Shown here: piece after piece, positions 24,570 to 36,756 of the stretch
Position numbering within the stretch: the stretch's first letter is position 1
Layout: every line of letters starts with the position of its first letter
From: Adenanthera pavonina
Taxonomy: Eukaryota > Streptophyta > Magnoliopsida > Fabales > Fabaceae
NCBI GenBank assembly: GCA_026686845.1
Contig: JAIVEN010000012.1
Location: 15,564,501-15,628,500 of the forward strand
Direction: 5' to 3'
Length of the DNA: 64,000 nucleotides
Notes under the pieces: model-generated
Seen by the model: the letters and a program-made list of their open reading frames with translations, nothing else
What the model was told of the DNA's origin: nothing
Databases searched by the model: none
Translations under genes and position numbers: made by a program

Positions 24570-24997
24570 TTACTTTGAGGAGTACCTGGAACCCAGAGCT
24601 TTATAATTAGCACAATGAAGTCGATCATCATCATTAGTATTCATATTGAAAAGAAGACGAGAAGGGCTGCACAGAGCAAAAGAAGAGCTTTCATCTTCTT
24701 CTGCGTCCATATCTGCCGTCACTTTGAAGAAAACGTCCACGTTGCAGGGAAGCCAAATGGGGCCATCACTTACAAACCCATACTCCGTTTCTGCTTCATC
24801 TAGAAGCACCTTGAACAGTGGGTGATTCACAAACTCCGTCTAACCATCTTCACTATAAACCTCTGTCTCTCTCCTCCAACATACACTGAAAAATAACCTT
24901 CCCGAACTTCAGTTTCACTCTTTATCTTCCTCCATACCCAGCGCTACCATACCTTCCTAATCAGGTTCTTCTTCCATCTTTCCTTCACAAACTCCAT
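24570..24997 (-). pseudogene. SAUR pseudogene, copy 3 (diverged)
   Basis: On the minus strand an ATG at 24997 opens a basic N-terminus (MEFVKERWKKNLIRKVW) that is cut by a TAG at codon 18. The frame then continues through a SAUR core (YFSVYVGGERQRF) and is broken again by a small insertion near 24845. The rest follows in another frame: NHPLFKVLLDEAETEYGF, GPIWLPCNVDVFFKV and an acidic/serine-rich tail ending at 24570. It is clearly a SAUR but more diverged than the first two copies, so it is not part of the same recent duplication. A TATATATATA tract at 25013-25024 sits close upstream. An annotator seeing only the downstream open frame of 86 codons could mistake it for a short gene. Confidence 0.85.
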
Positions 24998-25271
24998 TAT
25001 TAATTATTCTGCTATATATATATATTTGAAAGTGTATCTACCCGGTGAAGATTTGGAACCCTAGAATTGGAGAGAAGGATGATCAAACAAACTGACCCAG
25101 ACCCATGATTGAAATATATTGTAAATAATTGCGTGTGAACAGGACATGAATCTATACACTCTTGAAATAATTTTAAGTTGGTATTGTCTAGGGTCCTGAA
25201 TTTTCGTAACAGATTTGTGCCCTGCAAGGTCAATAAAACGACAATAAATGCCATGTCAATTTTGTTTCAGC

Positions 25272-27056
25272 TTTGTTTTTTCTTTTTTTCCTTTTTTTTT
25301 TTGGGTAATAAGGTAAATACATTCATTGCTACCAAGAAACAAGGCTATACAAAGTCAACATATATAGTACAAGGAAAAATAATTAGCAACTACCTTCTAG
25401 GAAAGGTTTCCCTAATTATCCTTCACATGTATCCAAAAGAATGCCTAACAAGAAATCTAAACAACTTAACCCTATTTAGTAACAACCCCAATTTTCAACA
25501 CAAAATCACTTTCAATAGCTTGTTCTTTCCAACTTGCATAACTCCTGCATCTAGATTTTATCTCTAGTTTATTAGCTTTGACTGCTCTTTGAACTGAGGA
25601 AGCTTCATTATTATGCAAATGAGTATTTCTTTCCCTCCAAACATGGTAAATCACTACAGCAACTCTTGCATATAACACTTGTCTAAAATAGCTGTTCTTT
25701 TTGAATTTTGTGGATAACCAACCTCTCCATCCATTAAATTGCTTAGGGATATAATCAATCCCTATCCACTTTCAAATTTCTTCTAGGAGCTCTCACCCAA
25801 CGGCATTGGAAGCTCAACAGATTCAACATCATTACCACATAATAGACATATCAAATCAGTTATAAGAATATTTAGATCACACATTCTAAATTAATTTAGT
25901 AAACAATCTTTTTTGGACTATTAACCACATAATAAAAGCATGTTTAGGCACTATATATTTAGATCAAACCACCTTACCATACCTAAATTTCTCATGTTTA
26001 TACCTTGTAGCCATTTATATCCACTACTAATAGTGTATATGCAATTAGGAGTAGCCAACCATCTTCCATCTTTATATCCTTGCACAAATTTCAATTTAAC
26101 CTTTTGTTCAATTTTTTCCAATGCCAGCCAACACAGCTGGGAGTAGTATAACTCCAAAAATCCACTCCCCTTAAATAAATTCCATCAATCTATTTTACCC
26201 ATAGATTATCTGCTTTTGAAGCAATATCCCAAATTTATTTAGCAATCATTGCTTTATTCCACATATCACACTTTTTAAGACCAAGGCCTCCCTTACTTTT
26301 GGGAAGGCATACCCTTTCCCAACCAACATGTGCCATAATTTTGCCATTTTCTTTTTGTCCTCAAAGGAACGCTCTATAGATTGATTCTACTTTTTTTCTC
26401 ATGCCTTTAGGGAGTATCAATACATTTACCTAGTAAACCTGCATGAAGAATAAAACTAAGTTAATCAATTGACATCTACCAACATAAGAGAGATGTCTCA
26501 TTGCCCAACTCCTGATTCTTGATGTAATATTCTCTATGTGGAATTGGCATTTTGTTTTGCTCCTTTTTGTAGGTGAGAGCGGTATACCCAAATACTTGAC
26601 AAGAAAGCTCCCGACGAAGAAGCTTGCTTGTCAGGTTGATAATTTGCTCCCCAATATTCCCTATGGTCCCATTTATAAAGATGCTAAACTTGCTAGGATT
26701 TGCACTGAGACTAGTATTGTCAGAGAATTTTCTAAATATGTTCTATCTTTAGATTTAGGACAGGCTTTGAAAAAATCATTAAATAATCTGCAAAACATAA
26801 CTTAACCAGCCAAAATTTTTTGCATATAGGATGGTAGTCAAATTTAGGATTCTTCACAACTACATTAAGGATTTTGGTAAGATACAACATGACTAAAACA
26901 AAGATTAAAGGAGAGATGGGATCATCTTACCTTAGCCCTCTAGCTCCTCAAAACTAGCCATGAATTTCACCATTTATTACCATAGAGAAGCTAGCTTGTT
27001 GTTGTAATGCAGCTACTAATCCATTGGACAAATTTAGAGGAAAGTTAAATCCATCC
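25272..27056 (-). mobile_element. L1-type LINE, 3' part (RT C-terminal half, zf-RVT, poly(A))
   Basis: Read on the minus strand, the sequence starts in the middle of reverse transcriptase (GFNFPLN, then GARGLR-GDPISPLIFVLVM). It continues through WERVCLPKSKGGLGLKKCDMWNKAM and the zf-RVT region (YTISSGYKWLQG, AVVIYHVWRERNTHLHNN) and stops near 25470. A short 3' UTR leads to a poly(A) tail, seen as a T-rich run at 25272-25302. Many in-frame stops and small shifts show it is dead. Its upstream half continues at 30388-30779; the solo LTR at 27057-30387 interrupts it. No RNase H domain is visible after zf-RVT. Confidence 0.85.
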
Positions 27057-30000
27057 TGTAATATCCCTACTTTTATGAGATGCTATAGAATGAACAAAAG
27101 ATGAGAAACGAAGTGAGATGAAAATACTATATATAATCGGGCTTTAGAATGAATTAATTTCTCATTTAATTTTCAGAAGAAGTTATGTTTGGTCCTTAAT
27201 TAGAATTAATTTTCCATAAGGTCCTTAGCAGAAATTAATTCTAGAACTCACCCCAGAAAATATGCAATATACCACTTGAATGAAAGCCCGCTCCAAGCTG
27301 AGCGCAATGTTATAAGTATTGCGTACCCAGGAGGTCCAGGTTAAGAGATAGACTAATTTGAAGTTAATGTGAATAGTGAAAAAGAAATAATAAAAAATTG
27401 GTCTTTGGGTGAAATTACAAGAAGGTGCCCGAAAGAATGGATAATTATATTTTTGACTCGGCTTAAGGGCAAAATGGTTATTTCCCAAATTAGAAGTAAA
27501 ATGTGAATGACGAATTGAAGGCCCAAAAATGGAAAAGTTGACATTGTAAAATTCAAAAGGAGTTTGGAAAAATGGAGAGATACCGTTAAGCGTGAAGAAG
27601 AGCAAAGATGTCATTTTTCCTAGTTAAATGGAAAAATGATAAAATTATATTTGGGTCCCAAGAATCAAGAATTTTTACAATTTATCCCCCTAAGAACATT
27701 TTAAGCATGGAAGGAGAAGAAGAAAGAAGTTTGGGGAAAATTATGAAAAAATGATCCGAAAATTTCAAGAATTATAAATTAGCCCCGGGTCAAGGGTATT
27801 TTTGTAAATATGAGAAATTATAGTCAAAATGAAGCTTTTAATGAGTTAGACCCAATGAAATATAGTATGGAATTTATTAAGGTCAAAATAATATTTATTG
27901 GGTAATTATGGTTTAATATTAATATTTTACCCGATAAAGGTCATTTAGGCTAAAGGAAAAGGCAGTACTGATTCAAGGACAATGATTGGACCTTAATAAA
28001 ATATATTTTGAGTCTAGATAATGATGTTGGACCAAAAGAAATTTTTAGATAATCCTGTACCAATTTAGTGACAATTTTGACAAAAATACTTAATGGGTAC
28101 GGGTAAATTTAATTGGTAAAGGGTATTTTAGTCCATAAAAATCATTAAAGCAATTTCTGACCGAAAATGTAGTGAATTACGTGGGAATTCAGATTGGGAT
28201 ACAAATGGAATTATGTGAAAAGCTTTTTAAAAGAAAGAGTAAATAAAAGTATATAGAAAAGTTAAGTAATTAATTATATGACATAACCATCATTTGAAAC
28301 TTAACACTTCATCTCCCTCACGTCTCAACACGCTGAACCAGTGAAGAAAAGGAAGAAGAAGGCGTAGGAAAAGAAGTGAAAAAGAAGACCAAGCTAGAGG
28401 ATTTGTTTAGACCTAAAACTCTCAAGGTAGATTTCTTTGGTTATTCTCTTGTACATACTTGAGTATTATGATGTTTCATGGATTATTTCTCTCCATTTTC
28501 CCTCTGAAATTTTCTGCCTAGAGAGAGAGTAGAGAGAGAAAATGAAGCCATGAAGAAATTAAACCATGAAAAGTGATGTATTGACTTCAAGGATTAAGGA
28601 TATACCATTGGATTGCAAATTAATCGGGTAGTTATTTTTCTACAAATTTCTCAAATTTTCTGCCTATTTAGGGTTTGAAAAGGAAAGGGGATTTCATGAT
28701 TTTGACCCCAAAAATGGATTCCTTGGGTCCAAAATAGGTAGATACAAGTATGTTGTACAAGAAAAGCTCAAGGGAAAACAAAATGGAATTTTTAGTTCAA
28801 GTATGCCACTTTGTGAATGAGCTTAATGAATCAATGGCTCATGGTATTATTTCATGATGCTATAGGGTTTCAATAAGTGTTTTAAGATCAATGGAAGTGT
28901 CCACCAAGTTTGGAGAACATTGGAAAGCAAGAAGGTAGTTATTTTCCTTGTTATGCTTAATGTTGTCATACTTTGTTTCCATGATAATATGACTATGCCA
29001 TATAATTGTTTGAATGCTTTATGATGTATTTTCATTGTTGGCTGAATGTTTGAAGGGTTTTATGACCCTAGGATGTCCATTTTACAAAGTGTTACCATGC
29101 CAAAATTTTTATGGAATTGTATGGCATAATATGAAGTTATGATTTTCATTGATGATTTTATAAAATGATATGATGATGTGAATGCATAATTGGATATAAC
29201 TACCGAGATTCTTTGAATCTCACCCTTCCAAATGATCATTATGTTTAGGCCCAAGCTATGGTAAGAAGGGGTCAAGAGTGCCAAGGAGAAAGAAGAAAGA
29301 GGATGAAGCATAATGTTGTTTTCAAGTTACGATCTAGTTGTTTGAAATGATATGTAAAGTTATGAGCATGTTACTAAATATGTATCTCCATGCTATTGTG
29401 ATCATTAAAGCATTATGAAATGTTATGTATGAATTTAGTACAATGAATATGATGTATTATGTCTATGAAGCTTACTTTGTAAAGTTATGATTGGAAATGC
29501 TCAAGTAGAACACTTTGAGGATAATATAGATACTGTTTATGCAAGACAGGACAGCTAGGTTAAGTAATATATATATGCTCTTAAAGTACACAAGTAGAGT
29601 TTTAAAATGGTCTAAAGAGCACTCCATTTGGAGATGTGTATAAATTATAATGATTTTTCAAAGTTAGGGTTCAGAACAGAGAAAGATGGGGAAAACTGGA
29701 AACTAAAAGTTAGGTATTGGAAAAATAAAAAGATGATATAAATAGTGCAGATCTCCAAAAATTCAGTGGTTTATATCTATGAAAATTTCTATGTTTTGAG
29801 TTTCATATGCCACTGATTTGGAGGTAATTGGAGCTATATGATAGGAGATATGGAGGTTTTCCCAAAACTGTTCCAGCAAAAGTGGAATTCTGACCCTTTA
29901 TGATTTAAGTTAACACCTTCCCTGTTCAAGTTTAATAAATGTACAAGAAAAATATTTCTAGAAAGTAGACTCATAGGTATTTCCAATGACATAAAGAATG

Positions 30001-30387
30001 TTTGATTTGGCTCAGGATATAATGAGATATGAATTTTTCAATATAAGGAAAAAATCCTGGGGAAGAGAAAATGACCAAATATACAGTAAATATTTGAGGA
30101 ATAAACTGTACAAATCGGTCAATAGAATCATCTGTTTCATATTTTTCCCATGTAAATAAGGAGTTTAGCTAGTTTTGAAGACTTGAATCACTATGAAATG
30201 ATTTTTCTAGAATTAGTTATGAATTTTCAAAATTCAGTCGGTAAAGTGAAAACTACCATATGAACAGTAACCGAAAATTTGGAAATTCTGATTTTCATTC
30301 TTATGTGATTTAAGCTTAGAATCAAGTATAATCAGACTTAAAAGAAGTCTAATTAATGGGAAATGAGTTTAAAATTAAGGTGTTACA
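27057..30387 (+). mobile_element. Solo LTR, 3.3 kb, inside the LINE
   Basis: It begins TGTAATATCCCTAC, ends AAGGTGTTACA, and is flanked by a perfect 5-bp duplication CATCC (27052-27056 and 30388-30392). Removing it restores the LINE reverse-transcriptase reading across the junction. It has no gag or pol, so it is a solo LTR. A purine-rich leader-like region lies near 28320-28560, and long AT-rich segments fill the rest. Both sides carry stretches related to the LTR fragment at 53252-54598. Open frames inside (for example at 27225-27614 on the minus strand) are fortuitous. Ty3/gypsy origin is inferred from length and TGTAA/TTACA ends. Confidence 0.85.
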
Positions 30388-30779
30388 CATCCAATAATCC
30401 TTGGATACAACCCCTCTCATCCATGTCATATGCCTTTTTCAGGTCCACTTTCATAAGGCATCTAGGGGACACATGTTTCCTCTTGTACAATCTTAATAAC
30501 TCCTGACTAATTATGATATTATGAACAATACTTTTTTCTTTTACAAAAGCACCTTAATTTTCACTAAAACTATCAGGAAGTACTTTCATCAATCTATTAT
30601 AGAACAACTTAGAAATATATTTATACATGATATTACAGCAAGCTATAGGTCTGAATTCATTGGTCATTCTCAGATTTTTCTACTTTAAGCACCAAGCTAA
30701 GGATTGTTGCATTTATCTGTGTGAGCATCCTTCCATTCAAGAAAAAATCTTTCATTGTATCAGTTATGTCTTTCCCTAC
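30388..30779 (-). mobile_element. L1-type LINE, upstream RT part
   Basis: On the minus strand this encodes the N-terminal part of LINE reverse transcriptase: FFLNGRMLTQINATILSLV, a decayed FRPISCC-like stretch, then HVSPRCLMKVDLKKAYD just before the solo LTR junction. The endonuclease and anything further upstream are missing, because the sequence stops exactly at the first base of the copia LTR at 30780. Confidence 0.82.
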
Positions 30780-32440
30780 TGTTGAATCAAGTGTTTTGAT
30801 GATTCCAAACCAACCTTCAAGAGCTTGGAATAAAGATATCAAAGGTGCACAAAAGGTTTCAAGTAAAGGAATTCTAGAGAAATCAGTGCAAGAATAGATG
30901 TAGAATATTTAGTAATGTTTTAATTTGAGTAAAAGACTTCGATTTGGTGAAAAGATGTTTTAAAAACCTTGATTCTATGTTAATTAATGGAATATTTGAA
31001 AAACACCCACCAACAGACGAAGTTTGAAAGGTTTATACTGATCTACTGTTTTGAAAATTCGAACTTTGGGTTTGGAAATTCAAATTTCATATTGAAAATG
31101 AACAAGTCTAAAAAGAGGCTTCTCTGACAGACGAATTTTGACTTGAGAAATTTGAATTTTGATACGTATCTGAAAAGAGCTTTCTCTGACAGACAAACTT
31201 TGGCTTTTGAAAATTCGAATTTTAGATAAAATGCAACTTATGAAAATTGAAAAATTCGTTTGAGAATATGTTAAAGTTCATCTGAAACCAAGTTTAGATG
31301 GGCTTCAAAATTACTCATTGACAGACGAACTTTGAACTTGAAAATTCGAATTTCAGAAATAAAGCTTGTGAGTCTGTTGTGTTGATATATTGACATACGA
31401 ATGACAATATTTAGAAATTCAAACTTTAAAGTAAGTCTAAAAAGAGGTCTCTCTGATAGATGAACTTTGTCCTCTGAAAGTTCGAATTTCGAATTGATGA
31501 ACTATTGTGCCTCATTGAACCAGCTTCTAACAGACGAATTTTGGGGTTCCAAAATTAGAATTTCGAAGGCACTGTAGCAAATTGAAATTATTGTTCATAC
31601 TTAACAGAATGACTTTAAACATAAAAATTCGTATGTTCCAGCATAGAATCATTTTCTAAAGATGAAAATTCGAATTTTGCTTCATGACAGATGAACTTCG
31701 GGAGTTTAACGTTAAAGGCTGTAACTTTCGGTTTCTGTGAAATTCGTCTGATGACCAACTGAAATTCAAACTTTGAGTGTCAGAAGCATTAAATGTGGTT
31801 GGTGAACGGATAGTTTCTCAAAGTAACCGTTAGGTAACATCTCTAACGGCTAGATCTTGTCTCTAACGTATATTTGGGGCAAAAATCTATAAATAGAACT
31901 TTATTTGAAGATGTGGGTAATGATCTTAACTTTGTATATACTGAAACTCTGACAAATCATCTACTCAAAGTCTCTTACTCTCACATACTTCATTCTTTAT
32001 GCTTTAACTTTCATATACACTCTGATTAAGAGAGTTTATTCATTGTAAATAATCTTATCATCACCTGGAAGAAAGATTTTCTTGTGAGGGGATATCACAA
32101 GGGATTGGGGAAGCACTTAGTGAGAGTGCAAAGAGAGAAAGTGTGAGCTCTAGAAACAGAGCATTAATGCTGTACTGTGGCATCTGTAAGAAGCCCACTA
32201 AATTCTTGCAGAATAGTGAAAAATCTCAAGTGGTGACTTGGGGACTGGACGTAGGTCATGTTGAGAGACCGAACCAAGATAAATATCTGAGTCTTCTCTT
32301 CCCTACTACTACTTTTATTGGTTACTCATTTATACTCTGTTTTACCATCATCCTTTGCTTTCATCACCTTCTTGACATTTTGTAGAATAATTTTTAATCT
32401 TCCCAATTCACCCCCTCTTGGGAAGCCAGCTTATCTAACA
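30780..32440 (+). repeat. 5' LTR of the SIRE-like element
   Basis: 1661 bp, starts TGTTGAATCAAG, ends GCTTATCTAACA. The U3 part carries several copies of a module with ACAGACGAA(C/T)TTTG followed by AAAATTCGAATTT (near 31012, 31130, 31187, 31319, 31454, 31530 and 31687). A TATA box is at 31888-31895. Confidence 0.93.
31888..31895 (+). promoter_or_regulatory. TATA box of the 5' LTR
   Basis: TATAAATA preceded by a GGGGC-A-rich stretch, about 550 bp before the LTR end. It is conserved in the 3' LTR at 41571-41578. It probably marks the U3/R region. Confidence 0.65.
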
Positions 32441-32442
32441 AG

Positions 32443-32454
32443 TGGTATCAAAGC
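32443..32454 (+). other. Primer-binding site (initiator tRNA-Met)
   Basis: TGGTATCAAAGC lies two bases after the 5' LTR. It is the usual plant copia PBS TGGTATCAGAGC with one G-to-A difference. Confidence 0.85.
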
Positions 32455-32499
32455 CTGGATTCCCTATATATCAAAGGATTTAACAGTCTAGGAAATACA

Positions 32500-35400
32500 A
32501 TGGCTGGCTTTGGAGAAAGCATACTACCAGAGGGAAACAACACAAATAGACTACCTGGCTTCAGTGGAGAACACTATGGATACTGGAAGATGATGATGCA
32601 AATCTATCTTTAGTCAATTGATTTGGACATCTGGTCTATCATCCAGAAGGGAGATTTTGTCCCAATAGCATTACAGGATGATGGGAAGTATAGAGAGAAG
32701 CCAGAAGCTGAATGGAACGAGGAAGATAGAAGAAGAGTCTCGCTGAACTTCAAGGCAAAACACTGCTTGATCAGTGCATTAAATCAAGATGAATTCTATA
32801 GAGTCTCACAGTGCTCTACTGCCAAGGAAATGTGGGACACCTTGCAAATTGCTCATGAAGGAACAACTGGAGTTAGAGAAAACAAACTGAACACCTGCAT
32901 AGATGAATATGAAAGCTTCAGAATGGCAGAAGGAGAAAGTGTAAAAGAGCTACAGAAGAGATTCACCCTCATTGTGAATCAGCTGAAAAGTCTAGAAAAA
33001 GAGTACACTCGGACAGAAAAGGCCAGAAATATCCTCAGAGCTCTCCCTCTGAAACGGCAACCCAAAGTAATGGCAATAGAGGAAATCAGAGGAGAATCAA
33101 TGGCCTCTGTCATAGCTCTTTTTGGTAGCCTCGAGGAGTATGCAGGAAAAATGAAGGCTCTCAAGGAGGCAAGACAAGACAGAAAGAAGAAAGGTCTTGC
33201 TCTGAAAGCTGCTGAGGAGAAAGAAGAAGAATCTGATGATGGAGATGAGCTAGATGAAGAAACTCTGGCTATGATAGTCAAAAAATTTGGAAGATTCTAC
33301 AGCAAGAAGAAAAACAAGAAAATCTTCAAGAAAGGAGCAGCTAGAGATAGCAAGAGAGAAGTAAAAGAACCTGTCACTTGCTACGAGTGTAAAAAGCAGG
33401 GACATATTAAATGGGATTATCCACAATTCCTCAAGAAGCAAGAGAAAGAAAAGAAAGCCACAGGCAAAGGCAAGAAGAAAAGAGCTTACATCTCATCAAT
33501 ATGGGGCAACAGCTCAGATGAGGAAGAAGATGAAATTGCCAACATCTGTCTGATGGCACTTGCCTCTGAAGAAGCTAAAATCTCATGCAACAGTGATCAA
33601 GAAGATGAGGTATATGAATCTGAACCTTCCTATTCTGAATTATTGGATGCATTTCATGAGTTGTATGATGAGTTTGTTAAGGTTGCCAAAGAATTGAAGC
33701 AAGCTAAGAAAAAGATTACCAAACTAGAATCTCAATGCAACATCTCTGAAATTGCTTCTGGAGGTGATCAGTATGGCAAAATAGTTGGCATTGGCATTGT
33801 AGGGAAGAATCCTGAAACATCCATTGAAGAGGTACTGTTTGTGATTGACCTCAACCACAATCTGCTAAGTGTGAGTCAGGCATGTGACAAAGAAAACTGG
33901 GTATTGTTTGACTCAAAGTTCTGCTTGGTTATCAAAAAAAGTGATCACAAAGTTATCCTCAAAGCTTAAAGGGATGGTAACTGCTACACTATTGATCTTG
34001 ATGAACTCCCTCCTTTAGATTCTGTCTTTTTAATTAGTCAGGATAATGATAGTTGGTTGTGGCATAGAAGATTATCGCATGTTAACATGAATCAACTATC
34101 AAAACTGGTTAAAAATAAGCTAGTAACTGGCCTACCAAAAATCACTTTTGAAAAGGACAAAGAATGTGATGCATGCCTAAAAGGAAAACAAATCAAGTCT
34201 TCTTTTAAATCTAAAAACGTAGTCACCACAACTAGACCACTAGAACTATTGCATATGGATCTGATTGGTCCTTCCAGGGTAAAAAGCATTGGTGGAAATC
34301 TGTATGTACTTGTAATAGTGGATGATTACTCTAGATTTACCTGGATATTGTTTCTTTCTTCTAAGAGTGATACGTTTGATGCATTTGTAACCTTAGTCAA
34401 GAAAGTGCAAAATGAGAAGGGTATTTCTATTGTGTCTACCAGGTCAAATCATGGGGGAGAGTTTGAGAATTCATACTTCCTGGAGTATTGTGATGAGTAT
34501 AGAATTGATCAAAACTTCTCTGCTCCAAGAACTCCTCAACAAAATGGAGTAGTGGAAAGGAAGAACAAAACAATTGGAGAGATGGCTAGACCTATGCTAA
34601 ATGAAAAGGAACTCTCTCAAGTATTCTGAGCTGATGTAGTAAACACAGCAAGCTACATCATAAATAGAACCTACATCAGACCAATCCTTGGGAAGACTCT
34701 TTATGAGCTATACAAAGGAAGAAAGCCAAATCTCTCACATCTACATGTGTTCGGCTGCAAGTGCTTCATCCACAATAATGGAAAGGAGAATCTGGGTAAG
34801 TTTGATGCCAAATCTGATGAAGGTATATCTCTGGGCTATTCTAGTAGAAGTAAGGCATATATAGTTTTTAATAAGAAGTCTAAATTAGTAGAAGAATCTA
34901 TGCATGTAGTATTTATTGAAAATTAAATTGTTTCCAAACATGTCGCTAATGAGGATGATCTTATTTCAAACTTTAAAAATTTAGATCTTTCTGATAAAGG
35001 TAAAATTGAACCTCCAAAAATATCTGAATCTATAGAGGAAGATATTCAGGAGAAAGACCTTGAGGATGAATATAATGAAGAAATGTCTCAAGAACTCTCT
35101 AGAGCTTGGAGATACCAAAGGAATCATCCTATTGATCAAGTGATAGGGGATGTTCAAGAGAAAGTTAAAACCAGAAAACAGTTAAAGGATCAAATGATAA
35201 AATATGCTTTTATTTCTCAAATTGAACCTAAGTGTACTAAAGAAGCCTTAACTGATGAATACTGGATTTTCGCTATGCAAGATGAGTTAAATCAATTTGA
35301 AAGAAATCAAGTTTGGGATTTAGTGCCCAGACCCAAAAATCATCCTGTCATTGGAACTGAATGGGTTTTTAGAAATAAGCTTGATGAATCTGGATTAATA

Positions 35401-36756
35401 ATAAAAAATAAAGCTAGACTGGTTGCCAAAGGATATAATTAAGAAGAAGAAATTGATTTTGAAGAAACCTTTGCTCCAATGGCTAGATTAGAAGCAATTA
35501 GAATTCTGTTAGCATATGCATGCATGAAAAATATTATTTTATATCAAATGTATGTGAAGAGTGTTTTTCTTAATGGATATATCATGGAAGAAGTTTATGT
35601 AGATCAACCTTCAGGCTTTGAGGACTCTACAAAACCAAACCATGTTTATAAACTAAAAAAAGCCCTTTACGGTTTAAAACAAGCCCCTAGAGCATGGTAT
35701 GAAAGGTTAAGTAATTTTCTAATTGAGAAGGGGTTCAACAGAGGAAAAGTAGATACAACTTTATTTACTAAGAAAGAAAATAAAGATTTACTTATTATTC
35801 AAATCTATGTTGATGATATTATATTCGGTACTACTAATAACTCTCTTTGCAAGAATTTTTCTAAGCTAATGCAGGGAGAATTCGAAATGTTCATGATGGG
35901 TGAACTCAACTTCTTCTTTGAATTGCAAATTAAGCAATGTGATGATGGTATCTTTCTCAATCAATCCAAGTATCTGAAAGAATTACTGAAAAAATTTGGG
36001 ATGGAGAATGCCAAGCCAATGGGAACACCTATGACTACTGGAACCAAACTGGATATGGATGAAGGGGGAAAAATGTTTAACATAACCTAGTATAGAAGAA
36101 TGATTGGATCTCTGCTATACCTAACTGCCAGCAGACCTGACATCATGTTTAGTGTCTGTATATGTGTAAGGTTTCAATCATGTCTCAAAGAAACCCATGC
36201 AACTGCTGTAAAGCGTATCTTTAGATGTCTTATTGGAACATCACAAATGGGTCTTTGGTATCTAAAGGACAATGGAGAATATCTGAGAGGATACACTGAT
36301 GTTGACTTTGCAGGATCCAAAACTGACAAAAAAAGCACAAGTGGAACGTGTCAGTTTCTTGGAAGATCCTTGGTTTCATGGCTTAGCAAGAAGCAAAACA
36401 GTGTGGCCTTATTCACGGCAAAAGCTGAATATGTTGCAGCTGAAAACTGTTGTGCCCAAGTCATCTGGATGAAACAGCAGCTTGAAGATCTTGAGATTGA
36501 GATGAATGAAATACCAATAATGTGTGACAACCAAAGTGCCATTAACATCACAAAGAACCCTGTCATGCATTCAAGGATAAAACATATTGAAGTCAGGCAC
36601 CACTTCATAAGAGATCATGTTCTGAAAGGAGAGATCAGATTAGAATACATCCCTACAGAAGATCAAGTTGTTGACATCTTGACAAAGCCTCTTTCAGAAG
36701 ATAGGCATTGTAAAATCAGAAGAGAATTGGGTATGGTAAATCCCAATGAACTATAA
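32500..36756 (+). pseudogene. SIRE-like copia gag-pol, single frame with six stops
   Basis: One frame runs from the ATG at 32500 to the stop at 36756 without a frameshift but with stops at 32611, 33967, 34627, 34924, 35440 and 36088. Gag contains a zinc knuckle near 33380 (CYECKKQGHIKWDYP) whose last cysteine is Y. The protease is reduced to its C-terminal edge (near 33775-33900); the segment with the DSG active site is missing. Pre-integrase (WHRRLSHVN) and integrase follow, with the first catalytic D in HMDLIGP but N instead of D in RSNHGGEF. Reverse transcriptase has YVDDIIF intact, but motif A reads MYVKSVFLNG instead of MDVKSAFLNG. RNase H carries FTAKAEYVAA where relatives have a glutamate before AEY. 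The product would be a nonfunctional polyprotein. Confidence 0.9.

Noticed and set aside
25178..25567. 129-codon plus-strand frame
   Set aside because: It is antisense to the LINE 3' end and crosses the poly(A) tract.
27225..27614. 129-codon minus-strand frame
   Set aside because: It lies within the solo LTR, with no domain similarity.
32443..32454. tRNA gene
   Set aside because: The tRNA-like phrase is only a 12-nt primer-binding site; no cloverleaf surrounds it.
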